DNA of 64,000 nucleotides from Nymphaea colorata. Lineage: Eukaryota > Streptophyta > Magnoliopsida > Nymphaeales > Nymphaeaceae. The stretch covers positions 14,706,571 to 14,770,570 of the forward strand of contig NC_045138.2 in the NCBI RefSeq assembly GCF_008831285.2, written 5' to 3'. Below are positions 47,861 to 57,736 of this stretch, in pieces. Within the stretch, counting starts at the first letter, position 1. Each line of letters starts with the position of its first letter. The position numbers and the translations under genes are program-made. The notes beneath the pieces are model-generated. The model saw only the letters and a list, made by a program, of their open reading frames with translations, made no database searches and was not told the origin of the DNA.

Positions 47861-49578
47861 GGGGGCATTTGATGAACAGGAAATACACTGTTCATCGAGA
47901 AATAAAATTCAAAAATTTAAATTTTTTCCACTTAATCAAACGGAGAAATATTTATTCGACCGTTGAGCTTGATTCCCGAAAATTTTTTCCGGAAAAAATT
48001 TTCCACCTGAAGAGACGGAAAATTTTTTCCGGAAATAAATTTTTGACCGTTGAACGCGAGCGCTCCCTTTTCGCGTCTTCCTTCCTGTGCCGCAGCCGCT
48101 CCCTCTTCTTTCTCGTCGTCCCACAGCCGCGTCGTCTCACAGCCGCTCCCTCCACTCCACCCGAGTAGTGCAGCCGCGAGCCTCCCGTTCCTCTCTTTCT
48201 CACATGGTAGTGTCTCTCTCTCTCTCTCATTCTCTCTCTTGTTCCCCTCTCCCTCTCACTCTCACTTCTGTCGCCCTTTTCTACTGCGTGTGAATGACAT
48301 GGACACATAGCGGAGGCAGCAGCAAACGGGAGGGGAACTCTGTCTCGGGTGCCCCTTTCTCCCTCTCCGGCGAATGCCGGCTGCGCTCTCACTCTCTGGC
48401 CAGCCCAGATTTCTAATGAATGACCAAATTAGCTGCTGTTTCATTTCTGTTTTTCATATGACCAGTGATGTTTCCATTTGGTTCTTAGATCGGTTTGATG
48501 TTCAGTGGATGAACCTTGAGGGTCGTCAGATTTTGGTATGGAGAAGAAAAAGGGGGTTGCTTTCTAATGCTTTAAAACAAAGAAGTTGCTTTCTTAACCA
48601 TTGTTCTCACTCAATCTGAGGATCTTTTTCAAACTAAACAAAGAAAGGATAGTTGTACTTTGTTTTAGTGCAGAGATTATACCTTTTGTTTTATTTCCCC
48701 CTTTTTGCTTCAACCAAAGTTTTGGATGTCCAGGCAATTACAGTGAACGGTGGGTTACAGGAAACTGATGTCATGTTTATTCACAAGCATGGACGAAGAA
48801 CTGTCTCATCTCTTAACATTATCTGCTCTACAGCAGTAAAAGGACTAGCCTACAAGTCTGGCACTGTATGCTTATTTTGTAGAATTGTAGAAGCTGGATT
48901 TAGGGTCATTGCATAAAAAATCCGATGTTCAGTCATCCAGGACTAGCCTACTCTTAATTTTGTGCTTCATTTCTGTTTAAATACATAATGTGGTCCGTTT
49001 TACTATCATTTGTTGATCATTATTTGAGGATCCAATCATGTTCAAGCTGAGTATAATGTTTTTTAGGTTTAGTGGCATTTCGTTCCTGCCACATGCCACA
49101 TAGGCTAGGTCTAATGTTAGATTGAGCAATCTGGGTCGGCTTGAAGGCAGAGGATCTCAGAGTGCTACAACACTGGGCTACCGGATCTGCACTCCATTCA
49201 GGGGCATATTCAGTGATTTCTTTTCTGATGGAGGCCTTGCCAACTAATGTCAGATCAGAGATGCACCTTCTCTTGAGGTTTTAGTTTGATGAGTACTTAT
49301 GGAACTTCACCAAGCCATTTGCTCAGGAAGGGCACAGAGCCCATTTTCTGCAAGGCGACAAATGCATTCCTGTATGACATCCAGATAACTTCCCTGATTG
49401 TTGGGTTCCACGATTGCAAGCTTAGTTCCTTGATTGTTTCTTTAAGATTGTGGTTGTGTCTTGTTTGGGAACTGTCTTAAGATTTCCTGTAAAACTCACA
49501 CAATTTCCTGATTGTGTAAGATCTAACTATTTTCAGATTTTCTGTGTGGTAATCCATTTTGCTTCACTTTTTTGGCAG

Positions 49579-49886
49579 GAAATAAGAGCTCTATTTCCTT
49601 CTGACTACAACCCATTTTATGCTGGATTTGGGAACAGAGACACTGATGAGCTCAGCTACAGGAAGATTGGTATACCAAAAGGAAAAATATTTATTATAAA
49701 TCCCAAGGTTAGATCCCTGATTTGCCAGCTGCTAATATGTTTCTATTTTTGTTTAATTCTAAATGATCTTCTCATGTTGAATTTGAGCAGGGTGAAGTGG
49801 CCATTGATAATTGCGTTGATTCAAGGTCATATTGTTCTTTGCATACGCTAGTGAATGATATGTTCCCCCCAACGTCTCCGGAGCAG
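49579..49886 (+). pseudogene. phosphatidate phosphatase (PAH/lipin) fragment, two exons
   Basis: Two exon-like blocks with intact splice signals, 49579-49707 (43 codons) and 49791-49886 (32 codons). They encode [40 protein letters not shown] and, after the intron, GEVAID...[17 protein letters not shown]. This is the C-terminal part of the lipin LNS2 domain of plant PAH1/PAH2, which turns phosphatidic acid into diacylglycerol. The upstream exons with the catalytic DxDxT motif are missing, as is the last exon, so it cannot be a working enzyme. Where PAH proteins have NRRVD it reads DNCVD. The introns are kept, so the copy came through DNA, not mRNA. Both blocks are still open, so it is young or incorporated in a chimeric transcript. 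Confidence 0.85.
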
Positions 49887-50077
49887 GTTTGTTTCTCTCC
49901 ACTTTTCCTTTTCTTTGCCCTGTTTTGGGTTATGTGCTTGCTTTCTGGCTGCCTATAAACAGTGGAATTGATGGTCAGATTAGTGTTGATAAAGTTGTTA
50001 ATGATAATGATTGGTTGTTGGATTAGTGTTGATAAAATTTTTAGGCTTGTTGCTGTGAATCGATTTTGCAACTTGTC

Positions 50078-50265
50078 TTAGCGGAAATAGCTTTCATGGG
50101 TAATGTTGAATGATCTTATGCATTATATCATGTTGAACTTGGTTTTTCTTGTATATTTCTTAATCAGCGTGCTCTATATATTTCTTAGCGGAAACAGCTT
50201 TCATGTATATTTCTTAATCAGCGTGCTTGTATAGTTTTTCTTGTTAGATCATGTTGAACTTGGTT
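50078..50265 (+). repeat. local interspersed duplications inside the Harbinger-like element
   Basis: Three short sequences each occur twice within 190 bp: TCTTAGCGGAAANAGCTTTC, GTATATTTCTTAATCAGCGT and ATCATGTTGAACTTGGTT. They point to repeated slippage or gap repair inside the element. Confidence 0.75.
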
Positions 50266-50520
50266 CCTCTTCCTTGTGTACGTGGTTTAAATCTAAAAAA
50301 ATATTTCCTTATTATCAAACCAAGAATTAATTTTATGAAAATCTAGAAATATATTTCTTTTTCATCAAACATAGAAATATATTTCTGGAAACATATTTCC
50401 AAATCATCACACACACATCAAAATTGGAATCGGAAAACTTTTTCCCATTCCATTTTTCCATTTCCTATATTTCCGGAAATATATTTCCAGAAATATATTT
50501 ACAGGCCATCAAACGGCCCC

Positions 50521-52422
50521 TTATATAAATAATATGGATTTCTCCAAGTGTAAGAAGAATCCATCTCACACATGCAGCCCAATGTATTTTTTTTGTTTGG
50601 GTTGTGTTAATGAGGTGGTATATATATATTGAAAATCATTTTAATGTATAGAATTTACAGATTTCTCCAATCTAAGTTTAGACTGAAAATCTTTAATCCT
50701 CAGCACACCACTCGATACAATGTACATGTACACTCATTTTCTCTTTTTGACTAGTGTACAAACAAGGCAAGTGTAAAACAAATTTAATAGCCCATGCTTA
50801 AGAAAATTAGAATAATAACAGTACATCTATTAATTTTCCAACCAGCCACTCACCCCTAACTTCCAAAATAAAAATGCAAAATAAAATTTATTTTGACTTT
50901 AAAAATAAAAAAATGAAAAAAGAGAGAAAGGATTTCTAATTTCACTCAAAATTTTTAGACTAAAAGTAAAGGAACATCAATGGCTCAGCTTGCCCCCCTA
51001 ATAAAATCAGTTAGAGGTGCTTCTTTTCCTTTATTTTGCTCAAGCAAACTACACTATAAACTAAAGTTGTCTGACAATTATGTGTGCTAAAATTAAAATA
51101 TGAAAAAGAATACATTCTTTTTTTCCTTTTAATTTAGCAAGCCACCACCAATGGAGCCGATGCCTCCATCATATCATCGAGTTGTCATAGCCAGCCTATC
51201 AATTAAAAGTAGAAGACTTTAGAAGAAAAAACAAAAAAAAGATAAAAAGAGTAACTCAACACTGATGAAGAAGAGGTAATCTAGATAGGCAAGTATAGTT
51301 CCATATATATTTCCTCAACCTACAAGTCATTTCTTTGCTATTGAAATGAGAGTGTGTGAAGGACAAGAAATCATAAACAACTTTTAACAAACAAACATGA
51401 GAAAATGCACCACATGGTTTTAAGCCTGACGTTTAAGTTCTCAGCAGCTCGAATATGCATCCCAATGTAATCACTTTTATTCGTTAACACGTTTGTTGTC
51501 AAATTCCAATTCAGATGAGTAGGCTCTCATGAATGGATTTTGTTCACATTTATTCCCAGATTTTCCTTTTTCAATTTCACATTTTTGGTGCAATCAATAA
51601 AAACTTTTCTAGATTCTTAGGCCAACTACCTAAAATCTCATTCCATTCCCTATGTTTATATATCAGGCTCCTACAAACCGATCATTTGTGTATAGAGATT
51701 ATTATTATTATTATGCATGTAAAAAAAAACAAAATATAAAAGATGGTGCACCCTAAAAAATCCAATATACTTTCTACTTCTGTTAGGACACTGAATTTCT
51801 TCTGTTAGGTTAAATAATCATCTTCAAACCTGCGATTGGTGGTAACAGAGTCACAAGCCTCATACGGTCAAATCTCCATCAACAACAGTCACATGCATAA
51901 GAAAGCATTACTTTCATAAAGACGTTTGTCACATGTCACACATTTTTGTTATATAACTGGTGATCTATTTGTCTTGAGTGACGATCAACACCTAAAAAAA
52001 TCACACAACTTCAAAAATGTTGTGGTCAAAGCAAAGGTGTAATGTCATAATCACCCCAAAAGAGATCGCACACTTTTAGTCGTTCTTATTCATTCTCTCC
52101 TCATCAATGCAAAAAGCAAAGAAAAATGATTCACGTTATTAGTGATGTATGAAAGAATTCTCATAGAGTTCAAAATTAAAAAGAAAAAATAAACTAAGTT
52201 CATACAACACAAATGCTGCTTGGAATTAGTCGAAGCAAATCACAATTGCTGAGTATGGATTAAGAGAGGGAAAAAAAAGAGTTAACCTAGTTTGTTTCTT
52301 TTTGACGAGTTGATGATCGACTAGTTGATGATCGACTAGTTGAGATTCTGACATTTTAAGGTCAATGTTCAAGCTAGTAAATCTCAACGTCTTAGTCAAT
52401 AGTCATTTGGCAGTAGAGATAC
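50521..52422. other. intergenic, AT-rich
   Basis: No recognisable coding exon, RNA gene or transposon ends in 1.9 kb of AT-rich DNA. It begins with the TTA target copy of the Harbinger-like element. Confidence 0.5.
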
Positions 52423-52510
52423 TCTCATGAAACAGTCCCAACGAATGAACCATGTTCATGAGATAATTAAACGTGAACTTACTCATTCGTTGGGACAGAT
52501 TCACGAGACA
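52423..52510. repeat. short foldback repeat (~88 bp)
   Basis: GTCCCAACGAATGA on the left faces its exact complement TCATTCGTTGGGAC on the right. The pairing extends outward imperfectly (TCTCATGAAACA against TCTCGTGAATCT), so the whole unit can fold. It is probably a tiny MITE remnant. Confidence 0.65.
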
Positions 52511-52839
52511 TTGATAAAGTGTTTTTGTTGCCAAACAACATTTCAAGTTTCAATATATAACTAATTAAGTCATTAATTTTGATTTATATGTACGTTGAAC
52601 ATTATTTTTGGCCAGCCAGTACTCCAATGCACTTAGATGCAGAATTGAGCTAGGTCTCCTGATCAAATATTATTGGTACGGATCAAGATGTTGGCTGCGT
52701 TTGACCAGACTGACTTACGGCACTGTAGCCGTTGTCGGGTTTGACAAAACAGACTGGCTAAGAAGGCAAGCAGTAGATGGAAGGACATTAGAAAGTAGCC
52801 AGGCTGTCTGTTTATTCTCCTCTTTCTCTATAATTCGCT
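52511..52839. other. intergenic, nothing recognised
   Basis: This stretch leads up to the GDSL pseudogene. No recognisable feature. Confidence 0.4.
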
Positions 52840-53205
52840 TCTTTATAGCGTGTTTAAAGGGAGTAGTTGCCCATTTGAACACTCAGATCGATTTGTATGA
52901 GCAGCAGATCCAGTGTAGGGTGTAAAAAGCTTGGTGGTCAACCAGAAGGCGGTGAACCTGAAAAGGATCCTGGGATTGGGGTTGCAGAAGGTGGGGGTGA
53001 TGGGGCTGCCGCCGGTGGGCTGCATCTCCCTGAGTACGGCCAACTCATCCTACACTCGCTACGATGCCTCCGGCAATAGGCTTGTCACCTATCACAATAG
53101 CCTACTGCAGAAGGCCATCGACGCCATCAAGGTGCCCTCAGCCGCCCATCCGCCATCGCCGTTCTTGATCTCTACGCTCCCTTCACCTCCGCGCTACAGG
53201 GTTTG
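52840..53205 (+). pseudogene. GDSL esterase/lipase gene fragment, disrupted
   Basis: Three pieces in order resemble plant GDSL esterases of the At5g03610 type: VVAHLNTQIDLYEQQI (about 52865-52912); then NLKRILGLGLQKVGVMGLPP and VGCISLSTANSSY...YHNSLLQKAIDAIK (about 52955-53134); then, in another frame, SAIAVLDLYAPFTSALQ (about 53153-53203). Block III-like GLPPVGC is kept. The frame changes between the pieces and a stop follows the first. The N-terminal catalytic Ser block (GDS) and the C-terminal DxxH block are not found nearby, so this is a truncated, frame-broken remnant. Reading it as one exon with sequencing errors is possible, but the missing ends argue against a gene. Confidence 0.7.
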
Positions 53206-55632
53206 CATCCTTTCCCCCTTCCCCTGCTTTCTTGATTCGTCTTTCTGATCTGTTGATTATACAAAATTTAACAACTGACCTAACTGGCCCCCCTCTCCTC
53301 CATACATTACATCGACTGATGACGCAACCAACTCCTATGTTGACACCAAAACTGCTACTGTCTATGCATTTGGAGAAAGAAAGGGAATCCAACCGACTCC
53401 CCACAAAACTTGGATTCAGGCTTCGGGTGGGACCCACTACAAGAATTTGACATGGTGGTGTTCCCTGTTTTTCTTCTTAAAAGTTTTTTTTTTTTTGGTT
53501 GGAAATATTCAAATGAAAAATAGTTGAAAAAAAAAAGATTTACTCATTTGAGCTTTATCTCGCTGCCACGACCACGATTGAATTGAATAGGAAACTTTAG
53601 CTTCATCCTTAGCTTTTTCTTTTCCGAAATGAAAGTATAAAGTTGCATCGTCCATTCAAGTGGAATCAGACAATAACGGATGCATCGGTCGTCGGTACTC
53701 GGTAGAACCCCGAAGCTGATGCCCTTATCATAATCTATTGAAGTTCATGTTAGCGGCAACACCTTTCTTTCTTCTTCCCCTTCCTCTGCTAGCATACATG
53801 ATTGAACGTTGATCTGCTCCAAAAGGTATTGGGAACACTACATGATTAACATTTATGTGAAGATCGGAATCTGACAGTCGCCAAAATTGATTCACCTTTT
53901 CCTGTAACTGCGAAACAATTGTGGCCTCTGCATATTTCTATGGTTTTTGAACCCATGGTTGTATTTGGGATTGCACTAAAACTTGCTTCCATGTATTAAT
54001 TCATCCATATGTCAAATCCTAATGCCATGTTAAGGCTATACATTGCCCAACTAGGACCCGGACTCAGCATCATGAGGTACCTGCCATGCCATGGCCGAGT
54101 CAGGCAACCTGCCTGCACAGACAAGCCCGGTTCAGCTTTATATTGTTCAACATATGACCAGGTCAAAGTCAGGCTGACAATTTTCAAGGTGGGTGCCATG
54201 GGCGGCCCCAGCAGCGGCATGCCATAAGGTTAAAATTTTCATGAGGGTGAGCAGAAATTTGAGCATAGGAATGATTTGACATGACCCAAAACGTCATGTT
54301 GAACCCAATCTCTAAGATGATACATTACCAACCAAAGATTACAATTTTTTGAAGTTTCTACTTGTGAACACAACAGTTAACTCGACATAGTTCGTTACCA
54401 AAAATGATCATGAACCCCATCGATTATTACGTAAAAAATGGATCCGACAGCAATTAAAACTAATAACTACATTTTATTGGAGTACGGCCTAAAGTTATGG
54501 TTCACCTCGGACATCCAAGTGCAATAAATTTATGATTCATCTTAAAAGATATTCCTTAATTGAAAGCCAAAGGTATTCCTTAAAAGATATGCAGCTCAAC
54601 CAACTATTATTCAGTTTATTAGCTCACCAACTGGGATTTGTTTGGGTACATGAATGGCGGAGCAAACCAAAGTTTAATATGTTACATTTGCCTTAAAATC
54701 GTCAGATCACCAATTCCAGCGTGATGTCATATTGAAGATCTTGCTTTTTTCTATTTTTCAAATTCACTTGATCAGCATATCAGATATGTTCATAATAAAA
54801 ATGATTTTATGCATGTATCTAAACGCAACCAAAGTTCAGAGCTTGGTTCACGAAGCGATCAAGTGTTTTTGCTTTCTTGAATGTAGGTTAGATGTATGTT
54901 TGTCAGGCAGAATTTCGAAGAAACACAAGGCAGTGCAAGAATAGTTCTAACTTCAAATTTCCAAACTTCGTACGCACATTTTGAAGAGGCTAAGTTGAAA
55001 TTTTGTTTAGTACCAAAATGAAGGCATCAAAACAAGGAGCCGGATAACAAGGAAAAGGAACCAAGTGCCCATGCCACATCCCATGAAATGTACTTTGTAA
55101 AAGGAAGGTCCTTTTCTATGTGTAATTGCCAGATGTAAGTGCAAGCTTTTAGAAAATTAGAAAAAGCTTTCAAGAAACTTGTTGCTGTGACAAAAGCTTT
55201 CTGCAAGCGCCACTGCGTAGTTCGATTAACGGTGTCAGAGATGGGACTGGGTTTTCAGAAGCAATCGCGTCAGTTCCAAGAGTCCCATGGATCATTTGAT
55301 TGCTGCGATGGTCTCTCGCAACTTGCCAGCAATAACTTGTTGATACCCTTCACGAAGCAGAAGCTGCTTTTCCTTCTGCAATCAACAATTTTCTCTCAGA
55401 AGCACCTTTCATTTTGATGACCCATATATGGGCAACTTTGCACTTGCCCTGCTCGAACAAACTGCAAAAAACTCGGAGCAGAGAAGCCCATTCTAGAACT
55501 GCTGATGGCGAATGCCGATCTACTTTTTTTTTTTTTGCTAATAATGGGACAGCATTCCATCACTAGGATCCCCTGTTGTTTGCTAAATTGAGATGGACCA
55601 CACCAAGGATAAGAATATCCGCTACTAAAAAG

Positions 55633-55700
<68 letters not shown>

Positions 55701-56628
55701 TGTGTCATTGTGTGTGTATGAATTCAGAGAACTACAAATATGACTGCAATTACCGTAGGTATGCCGTCCAAATAGAATAGCATGAGGACCAAGTCAATTA
55801 CCTCCGCACGCGACATAGGTGCCATACACCACATTTTTCTACACCCCGTGGCGGTTAAGTCAAGAAAACAAACAGTTTTTCCGCTACGAAGAAATCCATG
55901 ATAGAAAATAATGGGCATAGGCAGACCTAAGCGGTTGTCACAGTGGGGCTCTGCCACGCATGGAAGATCAAGATTAATTCGATTCTCATAAGCTATAGAT
56001 GTACCAATCTAAGGTCAAGAAAGTACGTCCAACGGGTTAACTATGGTTATTTTCAGGAGGAGCTCACCTCTCTAGTTACTGTCACGTATATTCAGGCCAG
56101 TACAATAAAGGTGCATAAGAAATGGAGGGGGGTTTTAGTGATCTCCTGCCTACCGCAGCTTACTGTTGCAAAAATTAGCTGGTTATGGCAGCTTTAGCCA
56201 TCATTCTCAACATCATGAACGGAGGGAACAGCCACCCTTAAGAAATTAACTCGGAATTGGTACGTTTCCAACTGTTGATATCATTTTTGGACAGTTTGTT
56301 TGGCCCACCGGATCAACGCACATAGGAGAAAGCTGCTAATCAATATTTGAGCAAAAAGCAGACTGGTTCATTTTGCAATATATGTTGCTATGCATATCGT
56401 ATCACGCTGATGATCGTATTCACTGTAAGGGGGCAAAAATTGGTAGCATAATTTCTACGGTGTTGCTGCGGAGGTATCACCACCAATCTCATCATAGAGG
56501 TATACGTGCATCGTTGCAGTTAACTTTGTCGACTGTCACTTGCAGATGCAAAAATCGATCATCATGTGTCATGGTTACCACCATCAAAGTGCATGGGTTT
56601 TCTTGTGATGCTGAAGGTACCATGAAAC
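53206..56628. other. intergenic with a long (TA)n run
   Basis: No recognisable coding exon. Overlapping open frames on both strands near 53996-54227 have balanced composition but no family I know. A long TA microsatellite sits at 55637-55699. Confidence 0.45.
55637..55699. repeat. (TA)n microsatellite
   Basis: About 31 uninterrupted TA units, the longest simple repeat in the window. It is likely polymorphic. Confidence 0.95.
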
Positions 56629-57687
56629 GTAACCATGGTTTTAGTGCTCATGAGTTGAAACTTCACTATCATCCCCACTACTCATGAGCTCAATTGCTCT
56701 CTTCTTCTCACCTTTTCCATTAATAGAGGAGCAAATTGTGATCCCTATCCTTGAAGATGCGTCTGATGGTTCATTTTCTTTCCATGAACTTGAACACCAT
56801 TTTTTCCTTCCAAACTTTCTCATTTCAACATCATTGTCAACCTCTATAATCTTACCTTCCTGCATATTTGAACTCTTCATTCTTGTCTTGAGCTTCTCTG
56901 TGTGATCACTGCCCTCCTCCTCTTCGCTCAAAAGAATGACTTCTTTGGTTCTTTTGCATTTTTTACTACTTGAACAATGGAGAACTCTTGCATTAGGAGG
57001 AAGAGACATTTAGTGGGACAGTGCAACAAGAGAAAACAGTTCAGGAGGATGGATGGAGAGAGAAAGAGAGAGTTTCTGCTGGTATGGAATAACGTGCTTC
57101 AGCTGGCCTCCAATGAGAGAGTATCTGCTGGCAAGATGGAAAAAAAAAAGTGAAGAGAAATTTAGCGGGAGAAAGGGAGAGAGTTTTTGTAAGAGAAGAA
57201 AAATGGAATAGCGTGAAATCGAACAAAAGAAGAAAAAGAAAAAAAATGGAATAACGTGAGAGTGACACGTTTGACGCCTTCCCAGCTGCCCCGCACAGGA
57301 CAACACGCAACTAAACGTCTGATAGTTGAGGAGGAAGAAACTCAACGTATGAGAGAAGAAGAAGAAGACCGGGAAAAGGCGACTCCCTTAATAAAGCGCA
57401 TAAAAGACAGTAACCATGGTTTTAGTCCTCGGTACTTCATCTCCTTTGATTCTGACCAGTTATCCAGAAGACAAATTGGTAACACAATAAAAAACATGCT
57501 GAGGCTACAAATGGATTTTCACTTGGAAAAGGATGCCCGGAGAGAGCATTCTGCAATTTTATTTCACACCATTGTCAGATTATACATACAATGAAAGAAT
57601 GAATCGCTATGCGCAATATACCAGGCCAGCAGACGACAGCCTCAAGACCCAAACAGACGGGGCTGTCAGGAAAGATACTAACAATTA
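56629..57687. mobile_element. foldback-element relative (copy B) with an inserted ORF segment
   Basis: The right part, 57408-57687, is ~95% identical to 43431-43711 of copy A (inner right arm plus the unique stretch). The arm's first 21 bases (GTAACCATGGTTTTAGTNCTC) also occur at 56629-56649, so two direct repeats bracket 56650-57409. Just left of 57410 are AAAGCGCATAAAAGACA, matching copy A's hairpin loop, and GGGAAAAGGCGACTC, matching 43841 onward. This copy therefore lacks the left arms of copy A and has a different ~760-bp body. It ends 50 bp before the ATG2 stop codon. Confidence 0.7.
56641..57009 (-). CDS. unknown 122-aa ORF with SUMO-interaction-like motifs
   Basis: It starts MSLPPNARVLHC and is Lys/Glu/Ser-rich and hydrophilic. 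Three short stretches fit the hydrophobic-core-plus-acidic pattern of SUMO-interaction motifs: VILLSEEEEGSD (about residues 24-35), IIEVDNDVE (about 54-62) and AIELMSSGDDSE (about 105-116). I recognise no named family. It lies inside the repeat-derived segment between two direct repeats, so it may be a captured gene fragment or an exon of something larger. Expression is unknown, and the motifs are short enough to arise by chance. Confidence 0.35.
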   Translation of the reverse strand: MSLPPNARVLHCSSSKKCKRTKEVILLSEEEEGSDHTEKLKTRMKSSNMQEGKIIEVDNDVEMRKFGRKKWCSSSWKENEPSDASSRIGITICSSINGKGEKKRAIELMSSGDDSEVSTHEH

Positions 57688-57736
57688 GGTAACTTCCAAA
57701 GCTGCCTCCTCACATATTTACACTTTGTACATCATC

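Larger units (their letters stand above)
47861..50520. mobile_element. PIF/Harbinger-like non-autonomous element with captured lipin exons
   Basis: The element is 2660 bp and is flanked on both sides by TTA (47858-47860 and 50521-50523), the usual PIF/Harbinger target duplication. The ends are imperfect inverted repeats: left GGGGGCATTTGATGAACAGG, right (complement) GGGGCCGTTTGATGGCCTGT, about 20 of 27 matching. Subterminal DNA on both sides is rich in TTTCCGGAAA-like motifs (left near 47985-48040, right near 50340-50495). No transposase is encoded. The interior holds two exons copied from a PAH/lipin gene and local duplications at 50078-50260. Non-autonomous elements carrying host gene pieces are known for this superfamily. 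Confidence 0.75.

Noticed and set aside
47815-48392. ORFs near the left end of the Harbinger-like element
   Set aside because: They are arginine/serine-rich readings of CT/GA simple sequence and show no protein family.
49579-49886. Working PAH/lipin gene
   Set aside because: Only two internal exons exist. The catalytic exons and the last exon are absent, and transposon ends enclose the fragment.
53996-54227. Overlapping ORFs on both strands
   Set aside because: Mirror-image frames in balanced-composition DNA with no family match. Chance is the simpler reading.
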